Assembly (NCBI GenBank): GCA_017407705.1
Contig: JAFQWA010000027.1
Span: forward strand, 44,266-108,265
DNA from: Clostridia bacterium
Lineage (GTDB): Bacteria; Bacillota; Clostridia; Oscillospirales; Acutalibacteraceae
Direction of reading: 5' to 3'
DNA length: 64,000 nucleotides
Shown: piece after piece, positions 1 through 6,869 of the stretch
How positions within the stretch are numbered: the stretch's first letter is position 1
How the letters are laid out: every line of letters starts with the position of its first letter
The notes under the pieces: generated by a model
What the model was told of the DNA's origin: nothing
Seen by the model: only the letters and a program-made list of their open reading frames with translations
Database searches by the model: none
Translations under genes and position numbers: made by a program

Positions 1-443
1 AGGTCAGCACCAACCTCCCAGTGGGGTTTGGGCTCAAAATCAAAGTTACGGGGTTCGCCGAACTTTCTTACTTCAACGTTTTCACTGTCATCCTTGCCCT
101 TGGGGACACTGGCGTTGGGAATATTGGGAATGCACAAAAGCAAGTTACGCTGAGTTTCATCTAATTTTGCTATCTCAACGTCGATCTCCTTGATCTCGTC
201 AGACAGTTTTTTCATCTCTGCCAACAGCTCTGTAACGTCGCCACCCTCTTTTTTGATTTGAGGAATCTTCTTAGACGCCACGTTCTGCTCGTTTTTCATT
301 CCGTCAGCCTTAGATCTGAGCTCACGGCGCTTAACGTCGATCTCTAAAAGGTCGTCGATATACTTGTCCATATCGGCGTTTCTGGATTTCATTGCATCCT
401 TAACCATCTGGGGATTTTCTCTGATAATTTTAATATCTAACAT
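1..443 (-). CDS. serS: Seryl-tRNA synthetase, N-terminal part (cut by window edge)
   Basis: This is the first 147 codons of a class II seryl-tRNA synthetase, which charges tRNA-Ser in the cytoplasm. The ATG is at 443, after a GAAAGGG ribosome site at the end of parB. The protein opens MLDIKIIRENPQMVKDAM, the typical SerRS start. It continues into the long antiparallel coiled-coil tRNA-binding arm, rich in K and E at about residues 30-105, and reaches the HWEVG segment that precedes the catalytic domain. The catalytic motifs 1-3 lie outside the window. It sits 24 bases downstream of parB on the same strand, so it is probably co-transcribed with parAB. Confidence 0.95.
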   Translation of the reverse strand, partial: MLDIKIIRENPQMVKDAMKSRNADMDKYIDDLLEIDVKRRELRSKADGMKNEQNVASKKIPQIKKEGGDVTELLAEMKKLSDEIKEIDVEIAKLDETQRNLLLCIPNIPNASVPKGKDDSENVEVRKFGEPRNFDFEPKPHWEVGAD

Positions 444-467
444 TTAAAACAACCCTTTCAAAACACT

Positions 468-1304
468 TTACTTATTAAATACCATTTCTATTAAATCGGC
501 AAGGTCCTGCTCACCGTAAAATTCTATCTCTAAGGTGCCTTTGGTTTTACCCATCTGAACCTTTACCCGTCTGCCCAGTTCCTCTTTCAAAGCCAGCTCA
601 ACTTCGCTGTAATAGGGGATCTTCACCGGGGCCGCCGTTGCAGACTTAGCATTTGCCTTAGCTTTTTTGCCCATCTGCTCAATATCACGTACTGATGCGC
701 CTTTTTTAATAAACTCAACTGCAAAAGCTCTGTCTTCAGGACTCAGTGCCAGTAAGGCTCTGCCGTGTCCTGCGGAGATAACTCCTGCGGCGATCAGGTC
801 GATATACTCTTCCAGTTCCAGCAATCTCAAGGAGTTTGCCACAGCGGAACGGGATTTGCCAACTTTCTTTGATACTTCCTCTTGAGTCATACCAAAAGCC
901 GTCATCAGCTGTTTGTAGCCCTGAGCCTCTTCGATAGGATTCAAGTCCTCACGCTGAAGGTTCTCAATTAGGGCTATTTCCATAGTTTGCTCATCGGAAA
1001 GCTCTTTTATAACCACAGGAACGGTGGTGAGACCTGCCTGACGGCAAGCACGCCATCTGCGTTCACCTGCAACTATCTGATACCCACCGTTTATAAGCGG
1101 ACGCACCACAATAGGCTGTAACAAGCCATACTGGGCGATATTATCGCTTAATTCGTCCAACGCCGCCTGATCAAAATGCTTTCGGGGCTGATCTCGGTTC
1201 GGCTCGATGTCCGACAGTCTTACCTCAACCGCAGAGTTTTCGTCGGTTGCGTTATCATTAAGAAGAGCGCTGTAACCACGTCCTAATCCTGATTTACGTG
1301 CCAT
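468..1304 (-). CDS. parB: Chromosome partitioning protein ParB (Spo0J)
   Basis: ParB/Spo0J binds parS, hydrolyses CTP to slide as a clamp along DNA, and loads condensin near the origin. The 278-residue protein has the ParB/Srx CTPase motifs GERRWRA (about 80-86) and ENLQRE (about 114-119). A helix-turn-helix follows at about 138-160, then a C-terminal dimerisation region. Length is normal for the family. The start is ATG 1304, 6 bases after the parA stop, with its ribosome site GAAAGGGTG inside the end of parA. It forms an operon with parA and probably serS. The cognate parS sites are just upstream of parA. Confidence 0.97.
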   Translation of the reverse strand: MARKSGLGRGYSALLNDNATDENSAVEVRLSDIEPNRDQPRKHFDQAALDELSDNIAQYGLLQPIVVRPLINGGYQIVAGERRWRACRQAGLTTVPVVIKELSDEQTMEIALIENLQREDLNPIEEAQGYKQLMTAFGMTQEEVSKKVGKSRSAVANSLRLLELEEYIDLIAAGVISAGHGRALLALSPEDRAFAVEFIKKGASVRDIEQMGKKAKANAKSATAAPVKIPYYSEVELALKEELGRRVKVQMGKTKGTLEIEFYGEQDLADLIEMVFNK

Positions 1305-1310
1305 TTCAAC

Positions 1311-2087
1311 TTACACCCTTTCTCTTTTATTGTTTTTTATGATTTCCTTTGCCAACGCTGTGTAAGCGTGGGAGCCTTTGGAATTTTTATCGTAATATAA
1401 GATAGGCTCACCGTAGCTGGGGGCTTCCGACAGTCTTACCGATCGGGGAATTACGTTAGCAAACACCTTTTTCGGGAAAAAGCGTTTGATTTCCGCTACC
1501 ACCTGCTGTGTCAGGTTCAGTCTGCCGTCATACATAGTAAGCAAAACACCCTCTAACTCCAGCTGAGGATTGTGCAATCGCTTTATCTGACGCACAGTGG
1601 TCATCAGCTGTGACAAGCCCTCCAATGCGTAGTACTCACACTGAATGGGTACCAGCACTGTATCCGCTGCACAAAGGGAGTTTATTGTTATCATTCCTAA
1701 GGACGGCGGACAGTCTAATATAATGTAGTCGTAGGCGTCTTTTATGGGAGCAATGGCCTTTTTCAAGCAAAACTCACGCTCCTCTAACTCCACCAACTCC
1801 ACCTCTGCTCCTGAAAGGTTCATATTTGAGGGAATTACATCTACGTTTTTAAAGTTGGTCTTTACTGCAATATCCTTTGCTTCGGCGTTGCCGATCAGCA
1901 AATCATAAGACGATGCAGATATATCTCGTTTGCTTATACCGTAGCCACTGGTGGCGTTGCCCTGAGGGTCGATGTCGATAAGCAAACACTTTTTGCCTTT
2001 ATCACCCATAGCTGCCGTAAGATTTACCGACGTGGTGGTTTTTCCCACGCCGCCCTTCTGGTTAACTATGGCTATTACCTTACCCAA
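1311..2087 (-). CDS. parA: Chromosome partitioning ATPase ParA (Soj)
   Basis: This is a ParA/Soj-type ATPase that works with ParB in origin segregation and, in Bacillus, modulates DnaA. The deviant Walker A motif KGGVGKTT is at residues 11-18, and the Walker B-like IILDCPPSLG and the switch region are intact. I chose the TTG at 2087 because a strong AAAGGAGG lies just upstream and the protein then begins MGKVIAIVNQKGG, as in the family. This gives 258 residues. A longer reading to 2138 would add 17 unconserved residues across the ribosome site. It is the first gene of parA-parB-serS. Confidence 0.96.
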   Translation of the reverse strand: MGKVIAIVNQKGGVGKTTTSVNLTAAMGDKGKKCLLIDIDPQGNATSGYGISKRDISASSYDLLIGNAEAKDIAVKTNFKNVDVIPSNMNLSGAEVELVELEEREFCLKKAIAPIKDAYDYIILDCPPSLGMITINSLCAADTVLVPIQCEYYALEGLSQLMTTVRQIKRLHNPQLELEGVLLTMYDGRLNLTQQVVAEIKRFFPKKVFANVIPRSVRLSEAPSYGEPILYYDKNSKGSHAYTALAKEIIKNNKRERV

Positions 2088-2126
2088 ACTGTTACCTCCT
2101 TTGGAATGTGTAATGCGTTTATATGT

Positions 2127-2154
2127 ATTATAGCACAAGCCAATCGGGATTAAA
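2127..2154 (-). promoter_or_regulatory. Predicted sigma-A promoter of parAB
   Basis: On the minus strand, TATAAT (2127-2132) carries an upstream TG (extended -10, TGCTATAAT). A weak -35 TTTAAT (2149-2154) lies 16 bases away. It is about 40 bases upstream of the parA TTG. Confidence 0.6.
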
Positions 2155-2171
2155 AGTGTTTTTTCAAAAAA

Positions 2172-2187
2172 TGTTTCACGTGAAACA
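2172..2187. promoter_or_regulatory. parS site 1
   Basis: A perfect 16-base palindrome TGTTTCACGTGAAACA, identical to the Bacillus parS consensus bound by ParB. It lies between parA and the AbrB-type gene, about 18 kb from the dnaA-dnaN origin. Confidence 0.97.
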
Positions 2188-2210
2188 TAATTTTAGAAGC
2201 AGGGCATAAA

Positions 2211-2226
2211 TGTTTCACGTGAAACA
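2211..2226. promoter_or_regulatory. parS site 2
   Basis: A second perfect TGTTTCACGTGAAACA palindrome, 39 bases start-to-start from the first. Two closely spaced parS copies here probably nucleate ParB loading and may also autoregulate parAB. Confidence 0.97.
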
Positions 2227-2307
2227 TTTGGTTTGGTCGAAATAACAGATAATTTGCGCACGAATTGTTAAAATTAACCAAAAATTAGAAAATATTGTAA
2301 AAAGTTC

Positions 2308-2336
2308 TTTACAAATGGAAAAAAATGTATTAAAAT
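2308..2336 (+). promoter_or_regulatory. Predicted sigma-A promoter of the AbrB-type gene
   Basis: TTTACA (2308-2313), a 17-base spacer and TAAAAT (2331-2336), upstream of the AAAGGAGAG ribosome site and ATG 2385. Confidence 0.65.
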
Positions 2337-2384
2337 GAATATAACAAAAAAAGAATTAACTCGTAAAGCAAAGGAGAGTTTAAT

Positions 2385-2627
2385 ATGGCATTTACAGGTA
2401 TTGAAAGAAGATTGGACGAACTGGGAAGAGTTGTTATTCCCAAGGAGTTAAGAAACAGCTTGAACATCCCCACCGGTACACCTTTGGCAATTTATGTTGA
2501 GGGTAGCAGAATTATCTTGGAAAAGAGCGCAGGCACTTGTGCTATCTGCGGCAGCTCTGAAAACGTAAAAGAGTTTGGCGGCAAGGGTATTTGCGAGCAT
2601 TGCATTGAAAAAATAAAATCACTGTAA
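2385..2627 (+). CDS. AbrB/SpoVT-family DNA-binding regulator with zinc ribbon
   Basis: This 80-residue transition-state-type regulator has an N-terminal swapped-hairpin AbrB domain (GIERRLDELGRVVIPKELR, about residues 5-23, then to about 48). A C-terminal Cys4 knuckle follows, with C52-x2-C55 and C70-x2-C73. The AbrB domain binds DNA as a dimer. The Cys4 part probably binds zinc and replaces the usual C-terminal oligomerisation region. It is a single-gene unit with its own promoter and a strong terminator. Its regulon cannot be read from the sequence. The position beside parS is noted but need not be functional. Confidence 0.9.
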   Translation: MAFTGIERRLDELGRVVIPKELRNSLNIPTGTPLAIYVEGSRIILEKSAGTCAICGSSENVKEFGGKGICEHCIEKIKSL

Positions 2628-2633
2628 AAAAGC

Positions 2634-2668
2634 AAACCCTCCGATAAAGCATCGGAGGGTTTTGTTTA
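2634..2668 (+). terminator. Rho-independent terminator
   Basis: A 12-bp stem, AAACCCTCCGAT (2634-2645) with ATCGGAGGGTTT (2651-2662), then T-rich sequence. It ends the AbrB-type gene and may also serve the convergent sigma-like gene. Confidence 0.9.
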
Positions 2669-2669
2669 G

Positions 2670-2978
2670 CTAACTAAACACCATAAAAACATATTTCAGC
2701 ACTCGCTCTAATCGGCTTCGTGCCCGAAACAGTATGCGGCTTACGCTAGACTTGTTCACCGCCAAAATTTCTGCTATGTGGGGAATGGTTACGTTTTCAA
2801 AGTAGTACAGCTCCACCACCTGCTTTTGGATAGGCGTCAGCTCGTTGCTGATAGCCGACTTTAACGCCATAAGCAGCTTGGATCTAAGCTCAGCGTTGGT
2901 GTTGCCCAGAGCGTTGATGTACTGCTTAAAGCAAAAAACGTCCTCGGCGCCGAAATTTAACGAAACCTTTTTAGCCAC
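2670..2978 (-). CDS. Sigma-70 region 4-like helix-turn-helix protein
   Basis: A protein of about 102 residues whose C-terminal half is a sigma region 4/LuxR-like helix-turn-helix (LTPIQKQVVELYYFENVTI, then IAEILAVNKSSVSRILFRAR). There is no sigma region 2, so it is not a complete sigma factor. It resembles the small sigma-like activators found in phages and conjugative elements. I prefer GTG 2978 (MAKKVSLNF...) because AAAGGCGG lies 8 bases upstream. GTG 2987 and longer starts up to 3095 are possible. It follows a 75-residue gene closely and the two look like a unit. Function is unknown and a mobile-element origin is an inference. Confidence 0.7.
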   Translation of the reverse strand: MAKKVSLNFGAEDVFCFKQYINALGNTNAELRSKLLMALKSAISNELTPIQKQVVELYYFENVTIPHIAEILAVNKSSVSRILFRARSRLERVLKYVFMVFS

Positions 2979-2995
2979 CTTAATCACCGCCTTTA

Positions 2996-3223
2996 TCAAA
3001 CGCCGAAAAAGTTGTATTCCACCACGTCGTCGTAGTAGCGGTCTAAGTGGGCGCCGGTGCGGTGACACACTAAGGCTGTGGCATACAATCGGCAAATACG
3101 GGTCTCCACCTCCTTTTTTGCCTCACCACGCAATCCGTCGAGCAAATCGGTGAGTTCTGAAATTCGGGTTCTGATTATTTTTTCCTGCTGAAAATACTGA
3201 GCAGCCAATTCTTTTAACGTCAT
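2996..3223 (-). CDS. Hypothetical 75-residue protein upstream of sigma-like gene
   Basis: A small protein starting MTLKELAAQYFQQEKIIRTR. It is predicted mostly helical with an N-terminal coiled-coil tendency, and ends in an acidic/aromatic tail (DRYYDDVVEYNFFGV). The ATG at 3223 follows an AGAAGG site. It lies 17 bases upstream of the sigma-like gene, so the pair is likely co-expressed. I recognise no family. The coiled-coil plus region 4-like partner arrangement resembles small phage regulatory pairs, but no phage gene is adjacent. Confidence 0.6.
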   Translation of the reverse strand: MTLKELAAQYFQQEKIIRTRISELTDLLDGLRGEAKKEVETRICRLYATALVCHRTGAHLDRYYDDVVEYNFFGV

Positions 3224-3538
3224 AATACTTTTACCTTCTTTTTCAAAAAATAAAAGTGCCTTTGCCGCAACAATCGTGATTTGACACGAACAAAAACAGT
3301 CCGCACTTAAAAGCTTTTCTTTTAAATGCAGATTACTTTTGGTTTATTGCTAGCAAAAACACTATAAATATGTTAACATTATTCACATTAAAAAGCAACA
3401 CATTTTTGTTAATTACAAAATTATAACGCACAAAAGTGCGTAAATAATGGGGTTTTCCGAGTTTAATGCTCTTGAAGAAGGCATAAAAATATGTTACAAT
3501 GTCTGTGGAGTATATTCACTGTGCAAAGGAGAGTTTTT
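3224..3538. other. Intergenic region between divergent regulators
   Basis: 315 bases without a gene. It contains the inverted repeat CGCAC-aaaa-GTGCG (3427-3440) and a promoter for the XRE gene (3472-3500). No clear promoter for the leftward pair is seen, and nothing else is recognised. Confidence 0.6.
3472..3500 (+). promoter_or_regulatory. Predicted promoter of XRE-WYL pair
   Basis: TTGAAG (3472-3477), a 17-base spacer and TACAAT (3495-3500). The inverted repeat CGCACAAAAGTGCG at 3427-3440 is about 30 bases upstream and is a candidate operator. Confidence 0.65.
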
Positions 3539-3910
3539 ATGTTTTCTGAAAAGCTTAGGTCAATAAGGCAAAAAAACAATATGACACAAAAGGAGTTTGC
3601 CCGTTATTTAGGCATATCTCCCAGCACCATCAGTATGTATGAACGAGGTGAGCGTATGCCCACCAGCACCATACTGAGAAAAATCTCGGCATCTTCAGAA
3701 ATTTCTATGGACTATTTTGTTAATCAGGAGCCTGTTAGCAGTGATGTTATGGCGATAATCCAAAGCACCTGCGATATTATCAGAGATAAAGATAATCTGA
3801 CCTATAAGGCAAAGCCTGTGGACGCTGAAAAAATAAAAAAACTCACCGATAGCATTTTGCTTATCAGTGAGCTGATATTAGATGAACACATTGTAAAATT
3901 AAGGAGATGA
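3539..3910 (+). CDS. XRE-family transcriptional regulator
   Basis: A 123-residue Cro/C1-type regulator. The helix-turn-helix spans about residues 5-58 (LRSIRQKNNMTQKEFARYLG, then SPSTISMYERGERMPT). A helical C-terminal region follows, probably for dimerisation. The ATG at 3539 has AAAGGAGAG just upstream, and an in-frame start at 3491 lacks a ribosome site. The stop is 4 bases before the WYL gene, so the two are one transcriptional unit. The target is unknown. The CGCAC/GTGCG dyad upstream may be its own operator. Confidence 0.85.
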   Translation: MFSEKLRSIRQKNNMTQKEFARYLGISPSTISMYERGERMPTSTILRKISASSEISMDYFVNQEPVSSDVMAIIQSTCDIIRDKDNLTYKAKPVDAEKIKKLTDSILLISELILDEHIVKLRR

Positions 3911-3914
3911 TGTT

Positions 3915-4898
3915 GTGGCTAAGTCTGCAAATCAAAAGCTGAAAATTTTATATTTACTGAAAATTCTGCAATCCCAAACCGACGAGGACCACGCTTTAAC
4001 TATGAACCAGTTAATAGACCGCCTGGCTGAGTATGACATTACCGCTGAGCGAAAAAGTCTTTACGACGATATAAAGTCGTTGCAGGATTTTGGGGTTGAT
4101 ATAATTTGCGACCGCTCCAAAAACGGTGGCTACCGTGTGGTGGGCAGAGATTTTCAGCTTCCTGAATTAAAGCTGTTGGTGGACTCGGTGCAGTCATCAA
4201 AGTTTTTGACTCATAAAAAGTCGGCGGAGATGATAAAAAAGCTGGAAAGCTTGTGCAGTGAGCACGAGGCAAAGCAGCTGCAACGTCAGGTGTACGTTGC
4301 CAACCGAGTGAAAAATATGAATGAAAGCATATACCACAACGTTGACCACATCCACAACGGCATTTTGCAGAACAAGAAAATAAAGTTCAAATACTTTGAA
4401 TATACCGTTGATAAAGAGCGTGTGTTCCGTAAAAACGGCGAGTTTTACGTTATAAGTCCCTATGCTTTGATGTGTGATGACGAAAATTATTATATGTTAG
4501 GTTACGACTTAGAGGCAGGTATTATGAAGCATTACCGTGTGGATAAAATGATGCACATTGATCTGTGCGACCAGCCGCGTGACGGAGAAAAACAGGCAGA
4601 AAAGCTGGACATCGGCGCTTACTCGGGCAAGCTGTTTTCTATGTTTGGCGGCGATGAGCAGCTGGTGAAGATAGAGTTTGATAATTCCCTTATCGGCGTT
4701 GTAATCGACCGTTTCGGCAAGGACGTTTCTGTTATCAAAACCGATGACAACCATTTTGCAGTGCATATAAAAGCAGTGGTAAGTCCGCAGTTTTTTGGCT
4801 GGTTGGCAGGACTGGGCGTGGGTGCAAAAATTTTGTACCCCTCAGACGTGCAGCAAAAAATGAAGGAATACATTAAGTCAATAGCAAAGCTGTATTAA
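3915..4898 (+). CDS. WYL-domain transcriptional regulator
   Basis: A 327-residue regulator. The N-terminal winged helix-turn-helix (about residues 8-75) contains the ERKSLYDDIKSLQDFGVDI segment typical of HTH_11/DeoR-like proteins. The WYL ligand-sensing domain (about 140-230) contains KIKFKYFEY, ISPYALMCDDENYYMLGY and KHYRVDKM. A WCX-like C-terminal extension completes it. WYL domains sense small ligands, often nucleic-acid related, and many control defence or stress genes; that is family knowledge. GTG 3915 is chosen from the AAGGAGA site 7 bases upstream. It is co-transcribed with the XRE gene, and no defence gene is adjacent. Confidence 0.88.
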   Translation: MAKSANQKLKILYLLKILQSQTDEDHALTMNQLIDRLAEYDITAERKSLYDDIKSLQDFGVDIICDRSKNGGYRVVGRDFQLPELKLLVDSVQSSKFLTHKKSAEMIKKLESLCSEHEAKQLQRQVYVANRVKNMNESIYHNVDHIHNGILQNKKIKFKYFEYTVDKERVFRKNGEFYVISPYALMCDDENYYMLGYDLEAGIMKHYRVDKMMHIDLCDQPRDGEKQAEKLDIGAYSGKLFSMFGGDEQLVKIEFDNSLIGVVIDRFGKDVSVIKTDDNHFAVHIKAVVSPQFFGWLAGLGVGAKILYPSDVQQKMKEYIKSIAKLY

Positions 4899-4902
4899 AT
4901 TA

Positions 4903-4940
4903 AAAAACACCCCGATGACATCGGTCATCGGGGTGTTTTT
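4903..4940. terminator. Bidirectional terminator
   Basis: A long stem AAAAACACCCCGATGAC / GTCATCGGGGTGTTTTT with a 4-base loop (4903-4940). A-tract and T-tract flanks let it serve both the WYL gene and the convergent methyltransferase-like gene. Confidence 0.92.
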
Positions 4941-4943
4941 ATA

Positions 4944-5615
4944 TTACCAAATAAATGGTATTAAACGGTATTTAACCTTTTGCTTGTACTCACAGTATCC
5001 CGCAAGCTCTTTTTCAAGAAAAGCTTCCTCGTCTTTAATTCTTTTGACAATGATAAAGGGGTATGCCAGAAAAATTATAAATGAATACACCGAGCCCAGC
5101 ACCAGCGGCATAGATAAAAACAAAAGCAGGGTTACGCTGTACATAGGGTGTCTGACAATGCCGTACAACCCTGTGTCTATGACCTTTTGGTTTTCCTGCA
5201 CTTTAATGGTGCGGCTTAGATAGGTGTTTTCTCTGAGCACCTCTGCATAAAGTGTGTATGCCGCCAAAAACACCACCGTTGCGCCAATCACAACAGCTTT
5301 TGGCAAGGCATACCAATTGAAACGAACACCAAGTCCGGCAACAATAAATCCTGCTAAAAACATAACTCCGCTTAGCTTCACGACCAGACTTTGTTCTTTT
5401 CTGTTTTCTTTTGCGTCCAGTCGACTTTTTAATAGGTCGGGGTTTTTGAACATCATTACAAATCCTGCAATCAGCATTGGAACAAATAAAATCCCCATAA
5501 ACAACCAGCCGTTAAAAAACGAAAAAGTCCCTGCAGGTAAAAATATTAAAAGCCCCACCAAAACAACGCCTAATAAAAATTTTGTTATTGCTTGGATGAA
5601 CAATTTAAATCCCAT
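4944..5615 (-). CDS. Isoprenylcysteine carboxyl methyltransferase-family membrane protein
   Basis: A 223-residue integral membrane protein with about five hydrophobic segments. Its C-terminal signature GLYGIVRHPMYSVTLLLF, then a hydrophobic hairpin and KRIKDEEAFLEKEL, marks the ICMT/phospholipid methyltransferase superfamily. Members use S-adenosylmethionine to methylate small hydrophobic substrates at the membrane. The substrate cannot be deduced here. The ATG at 5615 is preferred because GGGAGGGG lies upstream; the frame extends to 5666 without a ribosome site. A terminator upstream separates it from the LCP operon. Confidence 0.85.
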   Translation of the reverse strand: MGFKLFIQAITKFLLGVVLVGLLIFLPAGTFSFFNGWLFMGILFVPMLIAGFVMMFKNPDLLKSRLDAKENRKEQSLVVKLSGVMFLAGFIVAGLGVRFNWYALPKAVVIGATVVFLAAYTLYAEVLRENTYLSRTIKVQENQKVIDTGLYGIVRHPMYSVTLLLFLSMPLVLGSVYSFIIFLAYPFIIVKRIKDEEAFLEKELAGYCEYKQKVKYRLIPFIW

Positions 5616-5644
5616 AACAACCCCTCCCATTACAATTATACAAC

Positions 5645-5680
5645 AAAATCGGCAGAGGAACAACACCTCTGCCGATTTTT
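5645..5680 (-). terminator. Terminator of the rlmB-LCP operon
   Basis: A 14-bp stem, AAAATCGGCAGAGG (5645-5658) with CCTCTGCCGATTTT (5666-5679). It works on either strand and ends the operon running left from rlmB. Its core sequence recurs at 35292-35328. Confidence 0.88.
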
Positions 5681-5703
5681 ACAAACATCATTATAAAATC
5701 AAA

Positions 5704-5907
5704 CTATTCAGCGCAGTCGCATTCTGTCTCACAGTCACATTCCTCGTCGCAACAGCAATCGTCACTGCAGTCAAACTCATAGCTTGCCAAACAACGGGGT
5801 CTTTTTCTCTCCAAATAAGTGTAAATTTCATAGGCTGCCGCAGCCACTGTGGCAATAACGCCGATAACTGCAAAAACCGTAGTAAGAACGTCAGATTTTC
5901 TTCCCAT
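5704..5907 (-). CDS. Small membrane protein with cysteine/aspartate-rich tail
   Basis: A 67-residue protein of unknown family. Residues 7-30 form one hydrophobic segment (VLTTVFAVIGVIATVAAAAY), followed by a basic stretch (LERKRPR). The tail of about 30 residues has nine cysteines and a dozen acidic residues, in C-D/E-C patterns such as DDCCCDEECDC. The ATG at 5907 has AAAGGAGT just upstream, which supports real translation. It follows the LCP gene by 19 bases and is the last gene before the terminator. The tail looks like a metal-binding or redox cluster; that is inference. The hydrophobic segment predicts membrane anchoring. Confidence 0.75.
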   Translation of the reverse strand: MGRKSDVLTTVFAVIGVIATVAAAAYEIYTYLERKRPRCLASYEFDCSDDCCCDEECDCETECDCAE

Positions 5908-5926
5908 TTTAATTACTCCTTTTACT

Positions 5927-6814
5927 TTATTTAAAAGCTTCCTTTAAATTTTTCAGAGTATCCTCGGAAGCCTTGAAGCCACGGTCCTTAGTACCGCTTA
6001 CCGAAATTACCTTCGCAGGAGTTTTTGCGTTAACAAACACGCTGTATTTTTCCTGCAACTCTAAAATATCCATAACCGAAACGTCGGTATTCAGCTGATT
6101 TACCACGTCTGAAAAAAGCTGTGGTATTTTCTTTGCGGTATCCTCTGTTGCATACTGATTTATGGCGGCATTAAACAGCTTTGCACACTCGTTTGCCGAC
6201 TCAGCATCGTCACCCCACTTAGGATAGCGTAAAAACTTAACTACCTGCTGACCGTTTAATGTCTGGGTGCCTTTTTTCAGGTCAGTAAGCACTGCACCGG
6301 AGGAATCCTTATAATACAACTCCTCCTGCAACGTGTATTCCACGCCGCCTAAATTTTCAACGGTCTGCTCCAGTGCGCCCAGAGGACAGACAATATGCTT
6401 GTCAACGGATATACTCAGTGCGTTTTCCACTGCCGCTCTCACCTGCAAAGGTCCGCCATACTCAAACTGCTCACGCAAACTGCCGTTTTTATATTTAACG
6501 GTGGTTTCCATAGTGTCGGGTAAAGCAGCAACCGATATTTTCGACTGCTGATCGTTGAAATTTATCAGAATAAACTTCATCAGGTCCTGACCTGTGCTAT
6601 CGGTAAGTATTACAAGTGCATTTTTATTATAAACACTTGGTGCAGAGGGATCACCGATAAATTGTGAGTTGTCCTCGGATTGCTTTTGGATTTCCTTGGA
6701 AATAAATAAAAATCCGAATCCCAGTAATAAAACAATCAGCAACCACGTAGTAATCAGCAACGCTTTTGTAACTTTTGTGGATTTTCTCTTTTGTCTGTAA
6801 CTACCCGGTGCCAT
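5927..6814 (-). CDS. LytR-CpsA-Psr (LCP) family protein
   Basis: A 295-residue membrane-anchored protein. A basic N-terminus and one transmembrane helix (about residues 18-40) are followed by an extracytoplasmic LCP domain. LCP-like parts are the opening strand with ALVILTDSTGQDLMKFILINF, the SKISVAALPDTMETTV strand, and VVKFLRYPKWGDDAESA, which matches the conserved Y-R region. LCP proteins transfer glycopolymers from lipid carriers to peptidoglycan. Some catalytic Arg/Asp positions look divergent, so enzymatic activity is uncertain. The start is ATG 6814 after AAAGGTGAG; GTG 6829 is possible. It lies between the pseudo-ATPase gene and the Cys-rich peptide gene in one operon. Confidence 0.82.
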   Translation of the reverse strand: MAPGSYRQKRKSTKVTKALLITTWLLIVLLLGFGFLFISKEIQKQSEDNSQFIGDPSAPSVYNKNALVILTDSTGQDLMKFILINFNDQQSKISVAALPDTMETTVKYKNGSLREQFEYGGPLQVRAAVENALSISVDKHIVCPLGALEQTVENLGGVEYTLQEELYYKDSSGAVLTDLKKGTQTLNGQQVVKFLRYPKWGDDAESANECAKLFNAAINQYATEDTAKKIPQLFSDVVNQLNTDVSVMDILELQEKYSVFVNAKTPAKVISVSGTKDRGFKASEDTLKNLKEAFK

Positions 6815-6869
6815 TGATATGCAACTCACCTTTCTTTTATATTATTAAAAATTTTTCAAGTATTATACC

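Noticed and set aside
5254..5934. 226-codon plus-strand frame
   Set aside because: It is antisense to the methyltransferase-like gene and the Cys-rich peptide gene, both of which have ribosome sites. It has low-complexity content and no start signal.
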